Shown: positions 11,845 to 24,341, numbered from the stretch's first letter. The stretch is 64,000 nucleotides of DNA from Dermanyssus gallinae (GCA_003439945.1 QVRM01002012.1:1-64000); one strand, 5' to 3'. The notes: generated from the sequence alone by a model not told the origin. A program made the numbers and translations.

Positions 11845-12110
11845 CATTTGTTAAGGAGGTTGTTTTGAATTCTAGACCATCCTCCCTTCTCTACGAGCTT
11901 GGAACTCGTCCTGAGGCATATCTGTAATGCACCGAGGGCCGAACATGTTGAGATCACTAAAGCTTCCCCAATATTCTACTTGTGGCAGCATGGCCGCTGA
12001 CTCTCAGCAGTATGATCTAGTATCTATTGTCAATAAATGAGCATCGCTCAAAGAAAATTCGATTAACAACAGGCATCGGGCCGGCGACACGACGTTAGAT
12101 AAAAATAATA
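11845..12110 (-). mobile_element. tRNA-related SINE, family B (minus strand)
   Basis: Reading the minus strand, the order B-box region, GATGCTCATT, CTGAGAGTCAGC, then TCTAGAATTCAAAAC matches the family B copy at 8489-8805. Confidence 0.7.
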
Positions 12111-12199
12111 ACTAGATCGCGCCGCTAAACCCAAAGCACTACACTTACTACGGCTTCACGAAATAAACTTTTTTGTTGTGAAACGCGTGCAAAACTGCC

Positions 12200-12245
<46 letters not shown>

Positions 12246-13174
12246 CTTGACAATAAATATGCAAGAGACGTATGAGGTGAAAGCCTGCATAGAGATAACA
12301 TCGGGTTAGCGAATACGTGTAAAGGGCATTGACCGTTGCATCGTGCTCGCCACTACAGCGCGTTTGCCGCGATAAGTAAGCCGAGCAGACAAGGCATCAA
12401 CATAACTAGCCAACTCATCGAGGTGAATCCTGCACCAATAACACTGCCACCGCCAAGAACAGCAAAGGCATTACCAGCAAAGAGAATTACAACAACAATA
12501 ATCATAAACATCTCTGACTCCATATGACAACAGAACTCACTCGTCGGCAAAAAAATAAAATTGGTAACTCTTCCTAGAGCGTCGCGCGAATACTATATAT
12601 CATAGGCATATTTCCCTCATGATGAGCTATCAAACGCTTACAAGGAAACATAACTCCCACTCGGACACGAGTGATAGATGAGGAGTGAGCCATCGGCACC
12701 GTGGATTTAAACATTCACATTTATATATGAAAGAACAAAACTTGACAATAAATATATATAGAAAAAAAAGGAAACATAAATGTGCCTAGGCTAGGCACAT
12801 ACAATATTGAAATGCTTATTTGCTACGCATGCTAAATATTAAATTTGTTTAAACCTAAGACCCTTAGCCGACATTCGAGCAAATATGTGCATATATTTTG
12901 TGTTAAGCGTCGACGCGTCTTACTGCCCAGCTGTACGTGAGAGCGTATAGACTAAGTACTAACAAAACTACTACTAACATTTAAAATGTATATATGAACA
13001 TGTACATGTGCGGCTTTAACATACTCACTATATAATATTATATAAATAAAACAACTAGCACTTTCGCTCACCTCCTATCTTATCATTAGTGCAGGTAGGT
13101 TTGTGGAAAAGCCTTACCCTTTAGAGACAGTCGTGTCAAAATTATCGTATAACGCAAGAGATTAGAAGCATATA

Positions 13175-13266
<92 letters not shown>

Positions 13267-13893
13267 GATAGTGTTATATATATATATATATATATATATA
13301 TTTTAGAGCAGATAGTGTTATACATATATGTATCTTCCTGATCCCGTATGTTCACACATGTCGAGTACAATATGTTGGAGAGACACGTTTTCAACGTTAC
13401 TGAAAATGATAGCTACAGTGTTGAGTGCGTTGAATTAGAGTGACAAAATGGCTCAAAGAGAATAAAACATGAAATCATTAAAAATAAACAAGTTTATCGT
13501 ATTCTGCTGATCTGATTGTTCTGGCAATTTTCAATCAATCAATTTCATTTTTATTCACCTTTGTAGGTAGCAGTCAAATACTTAGTCAAAAAAAATCCAT
13601 GTACATATACAAGGGTAACAACACAAGACTAGAGTTATTTTAGGAATAGACACATTTCTGCCAAGTCAGCTTGCCGGGCTTCCCAGCGATTGTACTAGGG
13701 GGCAGCGTTAGCCGCGCGTAGTATCTATCATAGAAACTCCCACCTCTAGAGCATTTACAACTATCGCAATAGGTTCTGGCAATTTGCAGACACATTGCAC
13801 AATGCGAGTCGTTACAACAGAGGAGGAGCAGCAGCAATGAAACGCAAAGAACGGAACAGCTGCGGACACGTGCCGACGCTTTCATAAACCTAC

Positions 13894-14022
13894 CTCATCT
13901 GCGATCGAGTCGAACACTTTCTTGGTCAGCTGTTTGCATTTGATGATGTTTCCCGTATCGACCAGAAGTGTTTCGCTTGCCTGGATCATCTTGTTCATAT
14001 TTGTTGCCCGCTCTTGGTCTGT
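13894..14022 (-). CDS. Internal exon of an unrecognised minus-strand gene (upstream exon)
   Basis: A 129-nt minus-strand block reads 43 codons without a stop, from TDQERATNMNKMIQ to KKVFDSIADE. It is bounded by ATACCCAG and GTAGGT. The sequence is polar and heptad-like, suggesting a helical bundle or coiled coil, with two lysine-rich patches and one cysteine. The donor phase (0) fits the exon at 11156-11227. I do not recognise the family; loose resemblance to helical scaffold proteins is not enough for a name. Upstream exons at higher coordinates were not found, although (CAA)n and minisatellite DNA begins soon after. Confidence 0.55.
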
Positions 14023-14968
14023 CTGGGTATCTTCTTGTTAGTACTGTTGTTGCAGCTGTTCCTGCAGGTGTTGTTCTTGTTGTTGAGGTTGTTGCTATGA
14101 TTTTGTTAGTCACCGAACGAGCCTAGCCAGCGAATGAGTGTCGTCGTCCAACGTCCGCGATTGGCAATGCTGAATCAATCAATCAATCAATCGATCAATC
14201 AATCAACGCAGACAATAAATCTGACCTTCCGATGCACGCACTTCCGATGCCACAAGCGTCAGTGGTAACTCGACGACCAGGACAGCCTCAACGTCCGCAA
14301 TCACTGTGTCACAAATCACACACTATACAATCGATGATGGACCGGCGGCGGCAAGCTCAATTAGCTGATGAGCTAGACGATGGAGGTTGACGAGCGATGA
14401 AAACGACAAAAACAAATATTGATGCGATATGCCAATATTGATTTATGCACGCACAATTCGCACAAAAGGTAGGTGAACTTAGTGGTCAGCTCTGAGCGAA
14501 GCGACAGCTGACATCTGCTGACAAGGCAAGAAGCTTCTGACTGCACCGATATGATATGCACTCCGTGATGACAGCTGCTTAGACGAAGGAGGCCGTTATT
14601 GTCGACGTCGTTCCTGTTGGTGTCGTGGATTGTTCTGAGGGTATCGCCACTACGGTATCACCCCTGAGCAGACCAGCACGTCCAACCGAACGCCAGAAAC
14701 CCTACCCGTTCGGCCGACGAATCGTCGCTTGCTTAACCAACCGTCTATCTATCTATAACAGCACAAGCAGCCGTTAGCTACCACCGTGGTGTTCGATTAA
14801 CAACTGCTTACAGCTCTGCTGCTGTTTCTGCTGTTGTTGCTGCTGCTGCTCAACTAAGACAACTACCTCCGCTTTATAGGCGACCCACTCGCACACCGGT
14901 GTGGCAACGGAGAGTGGTAACGCGGCGGCTCGATAGATACCGACAGCCGCTGATTTCGACGACGATAA

Positions 14969-15009
<41 letters not shown>

Positions 15010-15431
15010 ACAATGACAACAACCAAAACAACAATAACAACAACAGCAGCAATGACAGTAGCCACAGGAGTGATGCCAACAACAACAACAATGACAATGG
15101 CAACAACACCAGCAACAACAACACCAACAACAGCAACGCTTACAACAACAACGACGGCGACGATGACGACGGTACCAATAACAGCAACAACCTCTGCAAG
15201 TTGGTTCCCTTTCCACAATACTAGGTTGACCTTCTTTCCGACTTGCAGCCGCCGCAGCTGCAGCAGCTACAGCAGCGCCGATACTCAGGCAAGGCGCCGC
15301 TGGTTGTAAGCATTTAGCCTATGTATGGCGCCGGCTGCTTAGAAGGCCGCCGGGCCGCCGGTACTGAACAGCCATTGCGACGGCACACTGCTTGCATGCA
15401 TGTCGTGTCAATGATGAGTACGGTACAGAAG
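14023..15431. repeat. Gene-poor stretch dominated by (CAA)n
   Basis: (AATC)n lies at 14172-14204 and a CAG/CTG stretch at 14812-14850. A long imperfect CAA/ACA array spans 14970-15200 and stays open in several frames on both strands because of its 3-bp period. That openness is not coding evidence. No exon was recognised. Confidence 0.5.
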
Positions 15432-15805
15432 GGCAATCATTTTTTAATTCCCCTACGAGCATGTGGGGGGGGGGGGGGCAACAATTCTTAATTCCCCCAC
15501 GAGCATGTGGGAACAGTCATTCTTAATTCTCCCACGAGCATGTGGGGATAGTCATTCTTAATTCCCCCACGAGCATGTCGGGACAGTCATTCTCAATTCT
15601 CCCACGAGCATGTGGGAACAGTCATTCTTAATTCCCCCACGAGCGTGGGAGGAAGGGGGAATAATTCCCAATTTCCTCACAAGCACGCGGGAAATAATTC
15701 CCAAATTCCTCACAAGCACGCGGGGAATAATTCCAAAACTCCTCACGACCACGGGGACAATCATTCTTAATTTACGCACGAGCACGGGCGCAATCGTTCG
15801 TAATT
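15432..15805. repeat. 35-bp minisatellite, about ten units
   Basis: The unit begins CATTCTTAATTCCCCCACGA and continues with GCATGTGGGAACAGT. It repeats from 15432, with the first units interrupted by a G run at 15467-15478, and degenerates rightwards into CCTCACAAGCACGCGGG versions. Each unit contains the short dyad CCCAC...GTGGG. Confidence 0.8.
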
Positions 15806-15940
15806 GCCCGTCGCTCATCTCCTCCAATCCTGACCCACCGACCCGCCGATCTCCCACCTTCCGACCCTCTCAAATATCTGCAGACCCCTCGTCGTTCTTC
15901 TGGTCTTTTACTACCAGTGGTAGTAGTAGTAGTAAGTAGT

Positions 15941-16025
15941 GAGCCCGGTGGCGTGGTGCATTCGTCTGCGCCTCGCAAACGGAGGAAACACATAGGTGCG
16001 CGGGTTCGAGCCCCACCGTTGGTAA
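15941..16025 (+). mobile_element. SINE A head fragment
   Basis: It contains the A-box-like GGTGGCGTGGTGCATT and the B box GGGTTCGAGCCCC. It stops right after the CCACCGTTG motif and runs into an A tract, so the SINE body is missing. Confidence 0.75.
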
Positions 16026-17938
16026 ATAGTAAAAAAAAAAACAATTCGTCGTAGTAATTCATAGCACCAGCAGCAGTAGTGAGTAGTGAGTGGTACGTTG
16101 TCGATGACAACATCCGACACTAGCGCCGCTGATAAACATTCATAGACGAAATCGTCCGCTTGGCCAAGCTGGCGGCCAGTCGGACGCACAGACAGACAGA
16201 CAGGCAGATATACAGACAGACAGACAAACAAGCCAACGCGGGCCAACGAGCGGGCTCGTGTGCCCGGACTACGACCTACAACCATGTCGACAACCGTACA
16301 GCGATAATCGTCATTCACAACGATAGTGAATGGAATGAATAGCACTATCATCATCATCATCATCATTATCACGATGATGATGATGATGGTGCTACTTTAT
16401 GATGTTGACGATGGTGCTAATTGTAATAATGATAGTGATGATCGTGTCCAGGATGTTGATGTACGATGACGTACCCATGACGTAGCCAGCATGATTAAAT
16501 ACAGCAACAACAACAGCAACAACAGCAACAAACAACGACAGGAGCAAGGCAACAGACACAGCAGCAACAACAGCAACAACAATACCAACGACAACAACAA
16601 CAGTACCAACTACCACAACAACAACAATACCAACAACAGCAGCAGCAACAACATGATCAACAACAACGACGACAACAACAACAAACAAGGCATCAACGGG
16701 AGCAAAAACGACGGCAACGGCAACAACAATAGCAACAACAACAACAACAACAACATCTGACGCTCACTGGAGTATCGTCCTGCAGTTGTTTGTCGTCAGC
16801 TACGTTGTTGTGATATCTTCTAGGCAGCTAAATCTGATCGGAACGATCCCTATAGTTAGACAGGCGAGGTTGGAGTGCGTCTCTTCTTTGCCCCGCGGAA
16901 AAGAGCTAGGGAAGAACAGAGAGAAAGCGAGAGAGAGGGGGCATCTAGTTAGAGAGACGGAGAGAAAGTGAGAGTAAGAGATTTATAGCGACTAGTATAG
17001 GAATAGGCAAAGGCAGAACGGCCCGATACAGGAGACACCGGGCAGACAACCGACTCCCTTGTTTGCGCTCCACTGCCTAGACTATGTATCTATTTTGCTT
17101 AAAGCCCTTCATACTATCAGATAGAATTTCTATCTAATTGCGGAATAGCGCGACATTTGACGATATCGTCTAACACAGCAACCACAACAACACCACCAAC
17201 AACAACAAATGATGCCTACTTTGATGCCCAGGCACGTGGCGTTGATGATGACGACACGTGGGCCGGAAAAGCGAGGTTTGTCGACGGAGAATTTGGCTGT
17301 TCGAAGAAAAGAACTTCTCCTATTTAAAAAAAAACGCGCAAGAACTGTTTTGGACCACTCGACAGATGGAGAAGTACTTAGAAATGCGGGCAGGAAAGTA
17401 GAGACAGAGGAAGGAAGGGGAGGCAGATAGAGAGAGATACAATGTTGCGGCGACTATGAGCCTTTAGAAACAATCGTACTGCGTATTCGCGGATACTCCT
17501 TGTTTTTTCACCGGCCGCCATTACGTGGCCAAGGACCAGCGGACGCACGTGACAAGCGTGTCGAGCCCTAACACACTCTGTCTCTCTGTTCTCGCTCTCT
17601 AGAAAGGAAAGCAAATGGAAGCAAGGGTCGGACAGCACCGTCAGTCGTAGTCAGGCATTTTCTATTTCAGCTGATGCCGCTTACGCGCGCCCTCTCTCTA
17701 TCTCTCTCTCTATCTTTCTCTGAAATGCTGCAAAATGCCTATAGAGCAGCAAGAATACACGCGCATAGCTCGACAGAGCGGCCTAGTTGCGTTGTCTAGT
17801 AGTGCCCCCGTTCGGCATTTGGTGTTTATTTTTTTTTGTCTTTCTACATCATCCTCAGTCGCCTACGGGCTGACCCCCCACAATGCGGCCTGCCTTCAGT
17901 GAACCAATAGCCGGACACGTTGAGATTATATCTATCTT
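16026..17938. repeat. Gene-poor stretch with trinucleotide repeats
   Basis: It holds (GACA)n near 16188-16225, ATC/ATG arrays at 16345-16390, (CAA)n at 16500-16755, purine-rich GAGA runs at 16918-16975 and a CTCT tract at 17690-17720. Frames open across the CAA arrays are composition artefacts. No exon was recognised. Confidence 0.5.
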
Positions 17939-18106
17939 TTTCGGACTAACTCTCAGCCGACATTTAACGTCCATACAACTGCTCTCGCATTGTTTCATAC
18001 GACGGACTTCAAAACTACAAATATACAACGATGGGGATCTAACCCGTCCACCCATGTGTTTCCTCGGGTCGAAAGGCGCACGCGAATGCACCACGCCATC
18101 GGGCTT
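17939..18106 (-). mobile_element. SINE A (minus strand)
   Basis: The reverse strand carries the family A order: GGCGTGGTGCATTCGCGTGC, the decayed B-box region near 18030, and the GACGTTAAATGTCGGCTGAG end at 17939. It is more diverged than the copy at 21933. Confidence 0.75.
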
Positions 18107-18109
18107 GAC

Positions 18110-18310
18110 CGTTGAGATATCGAGGGTTCCCCCCAGCTGTCCTTGTGGTAACCTGTCCGCTGACTCTCAGCTGTATATGGTTTATCATATATCCTCAAGG
18201 AGTATTGTTCGAAACAACAGGGAACAATCAACAACAAGGATCGGACCGACAAGCACTGCCTCTAGATGACAATCATGATAAGCGTTCCATAAGTCTTCTA
18301 GATCACGGCG
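18110..18310 (-). mobile_element. SINE B (minus strand), abutting SINE A
   Basis: The reverse strand shows family B blocks: a GATCC B-box remnant, GTATATAAATTC-like decay, AGCTGAGAGTCAGCGGAC and a CCCTCGATATCTCAA end. It sits within 5 bp of the SINE A copy at 17939-18106, in the same orientation. Confidence 0.65.
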
Positions 18311-19906
18311 CCATCCGTTCGACATCTGACGCGTGCCTTCATTCACCCACATTCTGTACCAACGTACAACGTCGAGAACCCTGACCACGACGACGAGAAC
18401 AGTACAGACAGTAACAGTAACAGTAACAGCAACAACTACAACTACAACAACAATATGGTGACGACAAATATGGCATCCAACAAAAAAGTAGACGACTGAG
18501 TTAAGGTCGAGGTATTTTGATATCGATACTGCAGCCGACTATGATGACCGGTCCGCCAACCAGTCCAAAATACCAGCAGACAAAGTAGAGATCAAGCGTG
18601 CATGCGTGCGGAAGGTTTATGGGGGTATGGGTTGGGGGGTAATCAGGGCTGCTGTTAGACGGACGAGCGTCGGGTCCCAGACGAGACCGTACAACTCTTC
18701 TGCTGAGGCTGAGGGTCGTGTCGAGGTGATGACGGGCGAGACCTCACAGGGTGAGGAAGGACGGAGCGCAGAGGGAGAGCAGAGACACAACAGAGCACGA
18801 AATACAGCCGTTTGTAGTCAGCCGTCTGATGTGGCGGCGCACTCGAACGGTAGATTGCGGTAGATGAAGGAGGTGGGTCCGTCCAGTGGGAAAGGTCCCG
18901 GCGAGGGCAATGGCCGTCACCCAATTCGGGTGGCGGCGGTTCGATTCTATTGGCTACGGTGGTTATGCGCCGCGCGCTGGCTGAAACGCTACTATTTGCG
19001 ACTTTCTGTTACACGTTGTGCCTCTTTATCTTTCTCTTGCTGGTGCTGCTGTGGCAGCTGCTGAATGATGGATTACGACGAAGATGAATTGATGAATGGA
19101 CGAGAAGGCTGCCGTGTCTTCCGTCCTCGCGGACGTAGCGGACGATATCAATGAATGGCTGACTGGCTGGCTGGCCCACGAGTCGGTGGAGGATCATGGC
19201 CTTACCCAGCCACGTGTATGTGGTAGCAACACGAGCTACAGCGTCAACGATAAGAGCAACCCGAGCACAAGCAGCAGCATTAGCAGCAGCAGCAACAACA
19301 ACAACTGCAGCAGCGGGAGCACAGGAAAATTGAGCGGAATACCGAATCTAACGGCGTAATTGAACTACTATATCTAAGGTCGAAGTCGAGAGCATGGATT
19401 AAGGGAATGATAACGAGAGAGAGACAGACAATGAGAACAGAGAGTGATAAATAGATAGATGGAAAAAGGAGAGGAAGAAGGAAAGAGAGAGAGAGAGAGA
19501 AGGCTGAAAAGTCGATTGAGAGATTGAGGAAAAACGAGAAAAGGAGCTGTACTCGAGACGTTTGCCCTGAATGGAATTGACGGCTTCTGCGTGCGTCTTT
19601 TAGATCTCAATTGGAGAATCGCACGTGTCAATTTTTTGGCGTTTTCTCACGTCCATGCAACGGGATGTGGGTGCGAAGTTAAGCGATACTATGAGCTCAT
19701 ATGTGCAAACACTCGTCTCTCACTATCCTATCATTGAACCACTTAGGCACCAAAAACTACTGAGTTCTAGCCACTGAGTAACTAGGTAAGGAAAGTAATA
19801 ATTTTGAAATGATGCTTCTTTCACGATGAGTCATGGGTTCCATCCTGTCTCGTTTGTGTATACTGCGGAAAGATCTTTTGATAATAGAGAGCTAGGTACA
19901 GGGAGA
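18311..19906. other. GC-rich interval without a supported gene
   Basis: 18600-19360 is GC-rich with several long open frames on both strands. The plus-strand frame at 19096-19359 begins MDEKAAVSSVLADVADDINE and ends in a Ser/Asn-rich repeat. It could be an exon or untranslated leader, but I found neither a convincing splice site nor a known domain. Purine runs (GAGA) lie at 19405-19500. Confidence 0.35.
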
Positions 19907-20085
19907 AGTCGAGCCCGGTGGCGTAGTGGCTTAAGTTTGCGCCCTGCAACCGGACGAGACACATAGGTGCGCGGGTTCGAGCCCCACCGTTGCACATTTG
20001 TATTTGTGGGGGTCCGTCTATGAAGCAATGTGAAAAACAGTTTCGTGGACGTTAAATTTTGACTGAGGGTTAGCCCGAAAACTTT
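19907..20085 (+). mobile_element. SINE A (full copy)
   Basis: It has the GAGCCCGGTGGCGTAGTGGC head, the GGGTTCGAGCCCC B box, a GTGGACGTTAAATTTTGACT body end and a final GTTAGCCCGAAA. It is nearly collinear with 5287-5472. Confidence 0.85.
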
Positions 20086-20279
20086 ATTTTAGGTACAGGG
20101 AGAAGCAAATTACACATTCTATATTATTTTGGTAGACAATTAATTTTGTAGGAAGGAAACTGTAGAGGCTTGTAGAGCTCATCAACCTTCCCGCCACTCC
20201 CCACCATGGGACGGAAGTGGCCCAAATCAACGGCATTACATTTTACGGATACCGGAAAAAACAATGGTTCGATTTGATT

Positions 20280-20770
20280 GTGCAATCGCTTTCGATCAAA
20301 CCTGGTCTAAGAAAACTAAGGCTTTTTAAGCCAAGTCTCATCCCACCTAGCCCGGTCTTAAGATACTAAGGCATTTTAATCCCAAGCAATTCTCTCGAAT
20401 ATTATCATTCTGAGCCACCTGTGTGAACTGGATTATGGCTGGGCAATGACGCTGGATGTGTGAGAAGCTCGCTTTCTCCATGTTTGTTCCTGTGGCCGTT
20501 GTTTGCCCTTGCTTTGAACTTGATGAAATCGCACGCTTGCACATTAGTGAATTACCTAAGCGAAAATGGCCCGTGGGTGTACCTACTGCCTGCGGCCATA
20601 GCTTTAGCAGCAGCAGCAACAATAGCAATGAACCAGGCCAGGCTTCTACTAGAGCCAAAGGAGTCAATGACTGTATTGCAGTTCTGTACTGGGAAATGGC
20701 TAAAAACCTCTCTCTCGAGTATAGCAGAATCACTGTGTCACTTTGATAGCACTCTCCTATTTAAACGATG
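20280..20770 (-). mobile_element. Probable non-LTR retrotransposon C-terminal relic
   Basis: The minus strand reads GHFRLGNSLMCKRA, then (after stops and frame changes) HIQRHCPAIIQF and a Leu/Gly/Ser-rich end. This recalls the TGHxxLGxHL...HxxxxCP tail after the RNase H domain of jockey/I/R1-like elements. The match is short and decayed, so the family is uncertain. 20771-21396 shows nothing further. Confidence 0.4.
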
Positions 20771-21396
20771 GTTACTACACACATATATGAGAGAGAGAGA
20801 ACAGTGGCAATATGCGTTAGAGGTAGACACTTGCAAGTCATTTGTGCGGACGCGGATTAGAAGCCCGAGCGCTCATGAGCAAACTAGTGGTTAAAATATG
20901 CTAAAGTTGTACGAATGTAAAACGTAAAGTTATTATGCCATTTGAAAAACACGTTTTTTTAATACGTAAACTCATCAAACACCACTTGATAAAGTCTTCA
21001 CCATACTTGGCAGTCATTCCATGAGCCAATCATAAATAAACAAGGCTTATCATTGTTTGTTAATCATCATTTCTATTTTCTTTCTTTCATCAAGTATTTT
21101 CGACGCTTCTGCATAAGCAATTTGAATTTCTAATTATGCTAGTGCACCTTTTCTGCAGACTTTTAAAATTTAGAGTAGACATCATTTCGCTTGGCCCTGC
21201 CTTCATTAGCATATCAAAGCCATTATTCTACTATTACTTACATTAAGTTTACTCATCCTTGGATAGCTCAATCCCTTCAAAAGGTGAACAAACGTTACGA
21301 TAAAGATGTAAGATAGAGTGATAAGACAATTCTGTCAAACTAACGCTCTGCGGCAAGTTTCTAATAATAATAACCACCGATGTCGTTGCGTTTACC

Positions 21397-21912
21397 TTGT
21401 GGACGCGTTGTGTAGCTCGAAGAGCACGCCACCCGACTTTGAATGACACTTTTAGTCGAGCACTGAGATCTGGTGGCTTTTCGTTCGTACCGGAACCCCC
21501 AGGTCTAACAAAAGAGAGAGATACTTACACTCCCGCGGCCCGCGTAGTTACGCGCGGACCTCCTGCGGGAGTGCCTGCCAGCCCGAATAGACAGGCCAGC
21601 GGCTTCCCCACCCTCCCCCCTATCGAGGTTCGGAATGGGGGTACCACACTACTCCTACCCGACAATTACACCCCGGAATATACTCACCCCTTCAGAGACA
21701 ATGGAAAAAGACCTGACGGTCTCACTCTAGCCGCTTTTGAGCGTGGTCGCATGCTTGTTTGGAACTCAACTGTAACCGACTCATTAGCCCCTTCGATGGT
21801 CGGTGCAGGTACGAACCAGGCAGGTCGTGCACCGGAATTTTTGCGTCCGAGGCTGTCGTTCGACATTCAACGAGGAATGCAGCATCTGCTCGGGGCACAT
21901 TGTCGAACTTAA
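21397..21912 (+). mobile_element. Relic of RLE-type retrotransposon split by another element
   Basis: 21400-21505 reads RHPTLNDTFSRALRSGGF, and 21703-21905 reads [20 protein letters not shown] and later LSFDIQRG. These match in order the protein encoded at 47717-48401 ([45 protein letters not shown]). Between them lies a minus-strand fragment (21507-about 21700) of the element family ending CTCTCTTTTGCT. The WDATV aspartate is replaced (WNSTV), so this copy is dead. Confidence 0.7.
21507..21700 (-). mobile_element. LINE-like 3' end ending CTCTCTTTTGCT (minus strand), nested
   Basis: The reverse complement matches 30232-30394 and 52024-52180: CATTCCGAACCTCGATAGGG, GGCCTGTCTATTCGGGCTGG, GCGGGAGTGTAAGTAT and a terminal CTCTCTTTTGTT. 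It interrupts the retrotransposon relic at 21397-21912, so it inserted later. Confidence 0.75.
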
Positions 21913-21932
21913 AAACAAACAAAAAATCTTTT

Positions 21933-22105
21933 GGGGCTGACTCTCAGCCAAGATTTAGCGTCCATGGGACTGCTTTTCGCATTGCTTCATAGACGGACCC
22001 CCATAAATACAAATGTGCAACGGTGGGGCTCGAACCCGCGCACCCATGCGTCTCCTCCGGTTGCGAGGCGCAGACGCATGCCACCACGCCACCGGGCTCG
22101 ACACA
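21933..22105 (-). mobile_element. SINE A (minus strand, full copy)
   Basis: On the reverse strand it has the GAGCCCGGTGGCGTGGTGGC head, the GGGTTCGAGCCCC B box and a TTGGCTGAGAGTCAGCCCC end. Confidence 0.85.
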
Positions 22106-22396
22106 TTGTCGAACTTGACTAATTCTGACTGGCTAGAGAAGCCGTGACTACACGTTCACGCGAAGACAATTGCTCACTTCAAGGTGCTAACATAAAACAG
22201 TTGTATAAATAATGTGTATATATATTTATTTAAACTCGCCACAGTATTTCAACGATACGGCGCAGCGACATATAAACGTATATTAAAAAAATGTACGAAC
22301 TCAAATTCGCAATTGTTCTTTAATACTTTAAGGTCTTTAGTATCCACTAAGGCCTTCTTTAAATATGACGCTAAATAATTGAGGGAATTGTGGTAA

Positions 22397-22450
<54 letters not shown>

Positions 22451-22894
22451 CGATTAACCATATTGTTTTCAGTAGGCCGTTTCACGCCTCCACGCCCAGT
22501 TAGATGGCAGTGCATTGATGATTGGAAAATCCCAATTTCAGGCACAGTAGCCTTCATAGGTGCCACTTTTATTTTACTCGTAACAAAGCACGACTCGATG
22601 TCAAACGAGATACGTCCACGTGGATATCTTAGTCGAACCTTTCGCTTATTCGCGTTTAAAACTCTAGACGGGCCTGATCTTATCCCGCATGAGCCGCAAC
22701 GCTAACTAACAGAATCAAGCAGTGTTTAATCTAGCTAGCGGAAGCCAACAATCCGAAGCCAAATCCTTCGCCAACGTCGGTCCATCAAAGTACAGCACGG
22801 AAACGCCGCTTTGGGCACGTTAGACGTCAGGTGTCCAGCTCGATGTAAAATCGTCTCGGGTGAGAATCCTTGCCACGTTCGGCTAAATACATGT

Positions 22895-22938
<44 letters not shown>

Positions 22939-23655
22939 TTATAGGGGTCATGCGTCAAGTTGATTCACCATAAAAAGTATACGAGTAATCGAAGTTTGAG
23001 TGCCTTGGCTAGTACGTCGTCCTTGCCTAGAGTGGGATGCCTTGCACGGAAAAAATCAAGCTATTCATAGCCGCAAGACCGTGTTGTCGTTGCTACTTCT
23101 GCAGTTTCCTGCACACGCAAATTATATCGTTACCGTACTGCTGCAATCAATCGCAGCGAGCGATGTTGTCAATTACCACCACCACGTGAACTGCGGTTAG
23201 GGCTAGTAAAGCACCAGATCCGTGGCAGCCTACCTAACTCACAACACGAGCAGTCTCTACAGTTTGAACGATTATTTATTATTGTACAGGTAATGTCGCA
23301 ATACAAATGGGAACAACAACAACGGCAAACACTACTACTACTACTGTTACTGCTATTGTAATAGCTTTAACTTCTAGCATAAAAACCGTTGTAATGCATG
23401 TTACTCTCCTGTACCACTCTCGCTGCGTTTCCACCAATTTAGATGACATAGATCTTCATGCACCTCAACGAATGTGTCTGTATCTCTATGTACCTTTGAG
23501 TATATGTCGCCTTGCAACGACGCTTGTGGGGCGGAGAGGTAGAACGTGGGTCAGACGTTTTTATCTGTATGCAGCATAACGCAGCAGCATGAACATAGAA
23601 CAAGACAACAATAACAACAACAACAAGATTGCATGTATAAGTCATCTTATATAAA
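22106..23655. other. No gene seen; two (AT)n tracts
   Basis: (AT)n lies at 22404-22448 and 22899-22932, and an ACTACT/AAC stretch at 23310-23350. No exon was recognised. Confidence 0.4.
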
Positions 23656-24300
23656 GTTGCCGTCTGAGTCTGTAATTGCTGGCAAAATGTTCAAGGTTTC
23701 TGCGTACCGAGCAGCTATTATTCAGGAGTTAGAACGGGGTGACGGGGAAAGCCGTCAAACGGCGGAAACTGCAAGAATGCTTGAAACGAACCGGAGCACT
23801 GCAACACGAACCGCTGATAGGTCTGCTGACTAGAAGAATCTCAGTGAGCGCCGTCGAAATTAGAATCGATAGACCGCGTTCTGTAACGACTTCAAAACGT
23901 GTAGAGCGAGTACCTTCACGTATCGACACAAACACCCGGCAGCGCCATGCGCGCTTTTTGCGTGATCGACATCTTAACGTGTCGTGGACTGGCGTGGAAT
24001 GCAAGTCTGATCTGCAGCTTAACTTAAGCCGCTAAAACGACGGAATACTTTCCCGATGCGCTAGGGAAGCTACGGAACTCTGCAGAACGACGTGGCTGGG
24101 CGATCGCAAAGAAAGTCCGCAACCATGGCCTCGGTCGGAGTACCGACAGCCGAAACAACTGATTTTCACCAACGAATCGCAAAGATCGACACAAACAAGC
24201 TCTTCGCGAGCAGTAGAACAAATTTGACGTTTCCTGCCTGTGACCAATAGTCGATAGCATCTTAAAGAGGCTGCGTGTATGTGTGTGAAAACAATGAATC
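23656..24300 (+). mobile_element. Decayed Tc1/mariner-superfamily transposase relic
   Basis: Fragments in shifting frames resemble a Tc1/mariner transposase. AYRAAIIQELERGDGESRQT resembles the first helix-turn-helix. RPRSVTTSKRV resembles the GRPRxTT linker. RGWAIAKKVRNHG follows, and QLIFTNES at about 24160 is a decayed version of the (I/L)FTDE block around the second catalytic aspartate. Stops and frameshifts make it non-functional. Confidence 0.5.

Positions 24301-24302
<2 letters not shown>

Positions 24303-24341
<39 letters not shown>

Larger units (their letters stand above)
11228..13893 (-). other. Intron between the two unrecognised exons
   Basis: It holds a 19-bp hairpin at 11453-11496, a minus-strand SINE B at 11845-12110, (AT)n at 12199-12244, and a compound block of three (AT)n tracts at 13180-13300. 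A small hydrophobic minus-strand frame at 12353-12550 has no supporting splice signals and is not called. Confidence 0.5.

Noticed and set aside
12353..12550. Small hydrophobic membrane protein on the minus strand
   Set aside because: No splice context, a Met/Val/Leu-rich translation of simple ACAACAATAATC sequence, and it falls inside an intron.
14774..15309. Poly-Leu, poly-Cys, poly-Val and poly-Thr frames
   Set aside because: All arise from one imperfect (CAA)n array read in different frames, with no splice sites or non-repeat domain.
19096..19359. Plus-strand frame with an acidic start and Ser/Asn-rich end as a gene
   Set aside because: Plausible start, but the second half is a CAG/AAC repeat and there is no splice or homology support; left as unassigned.
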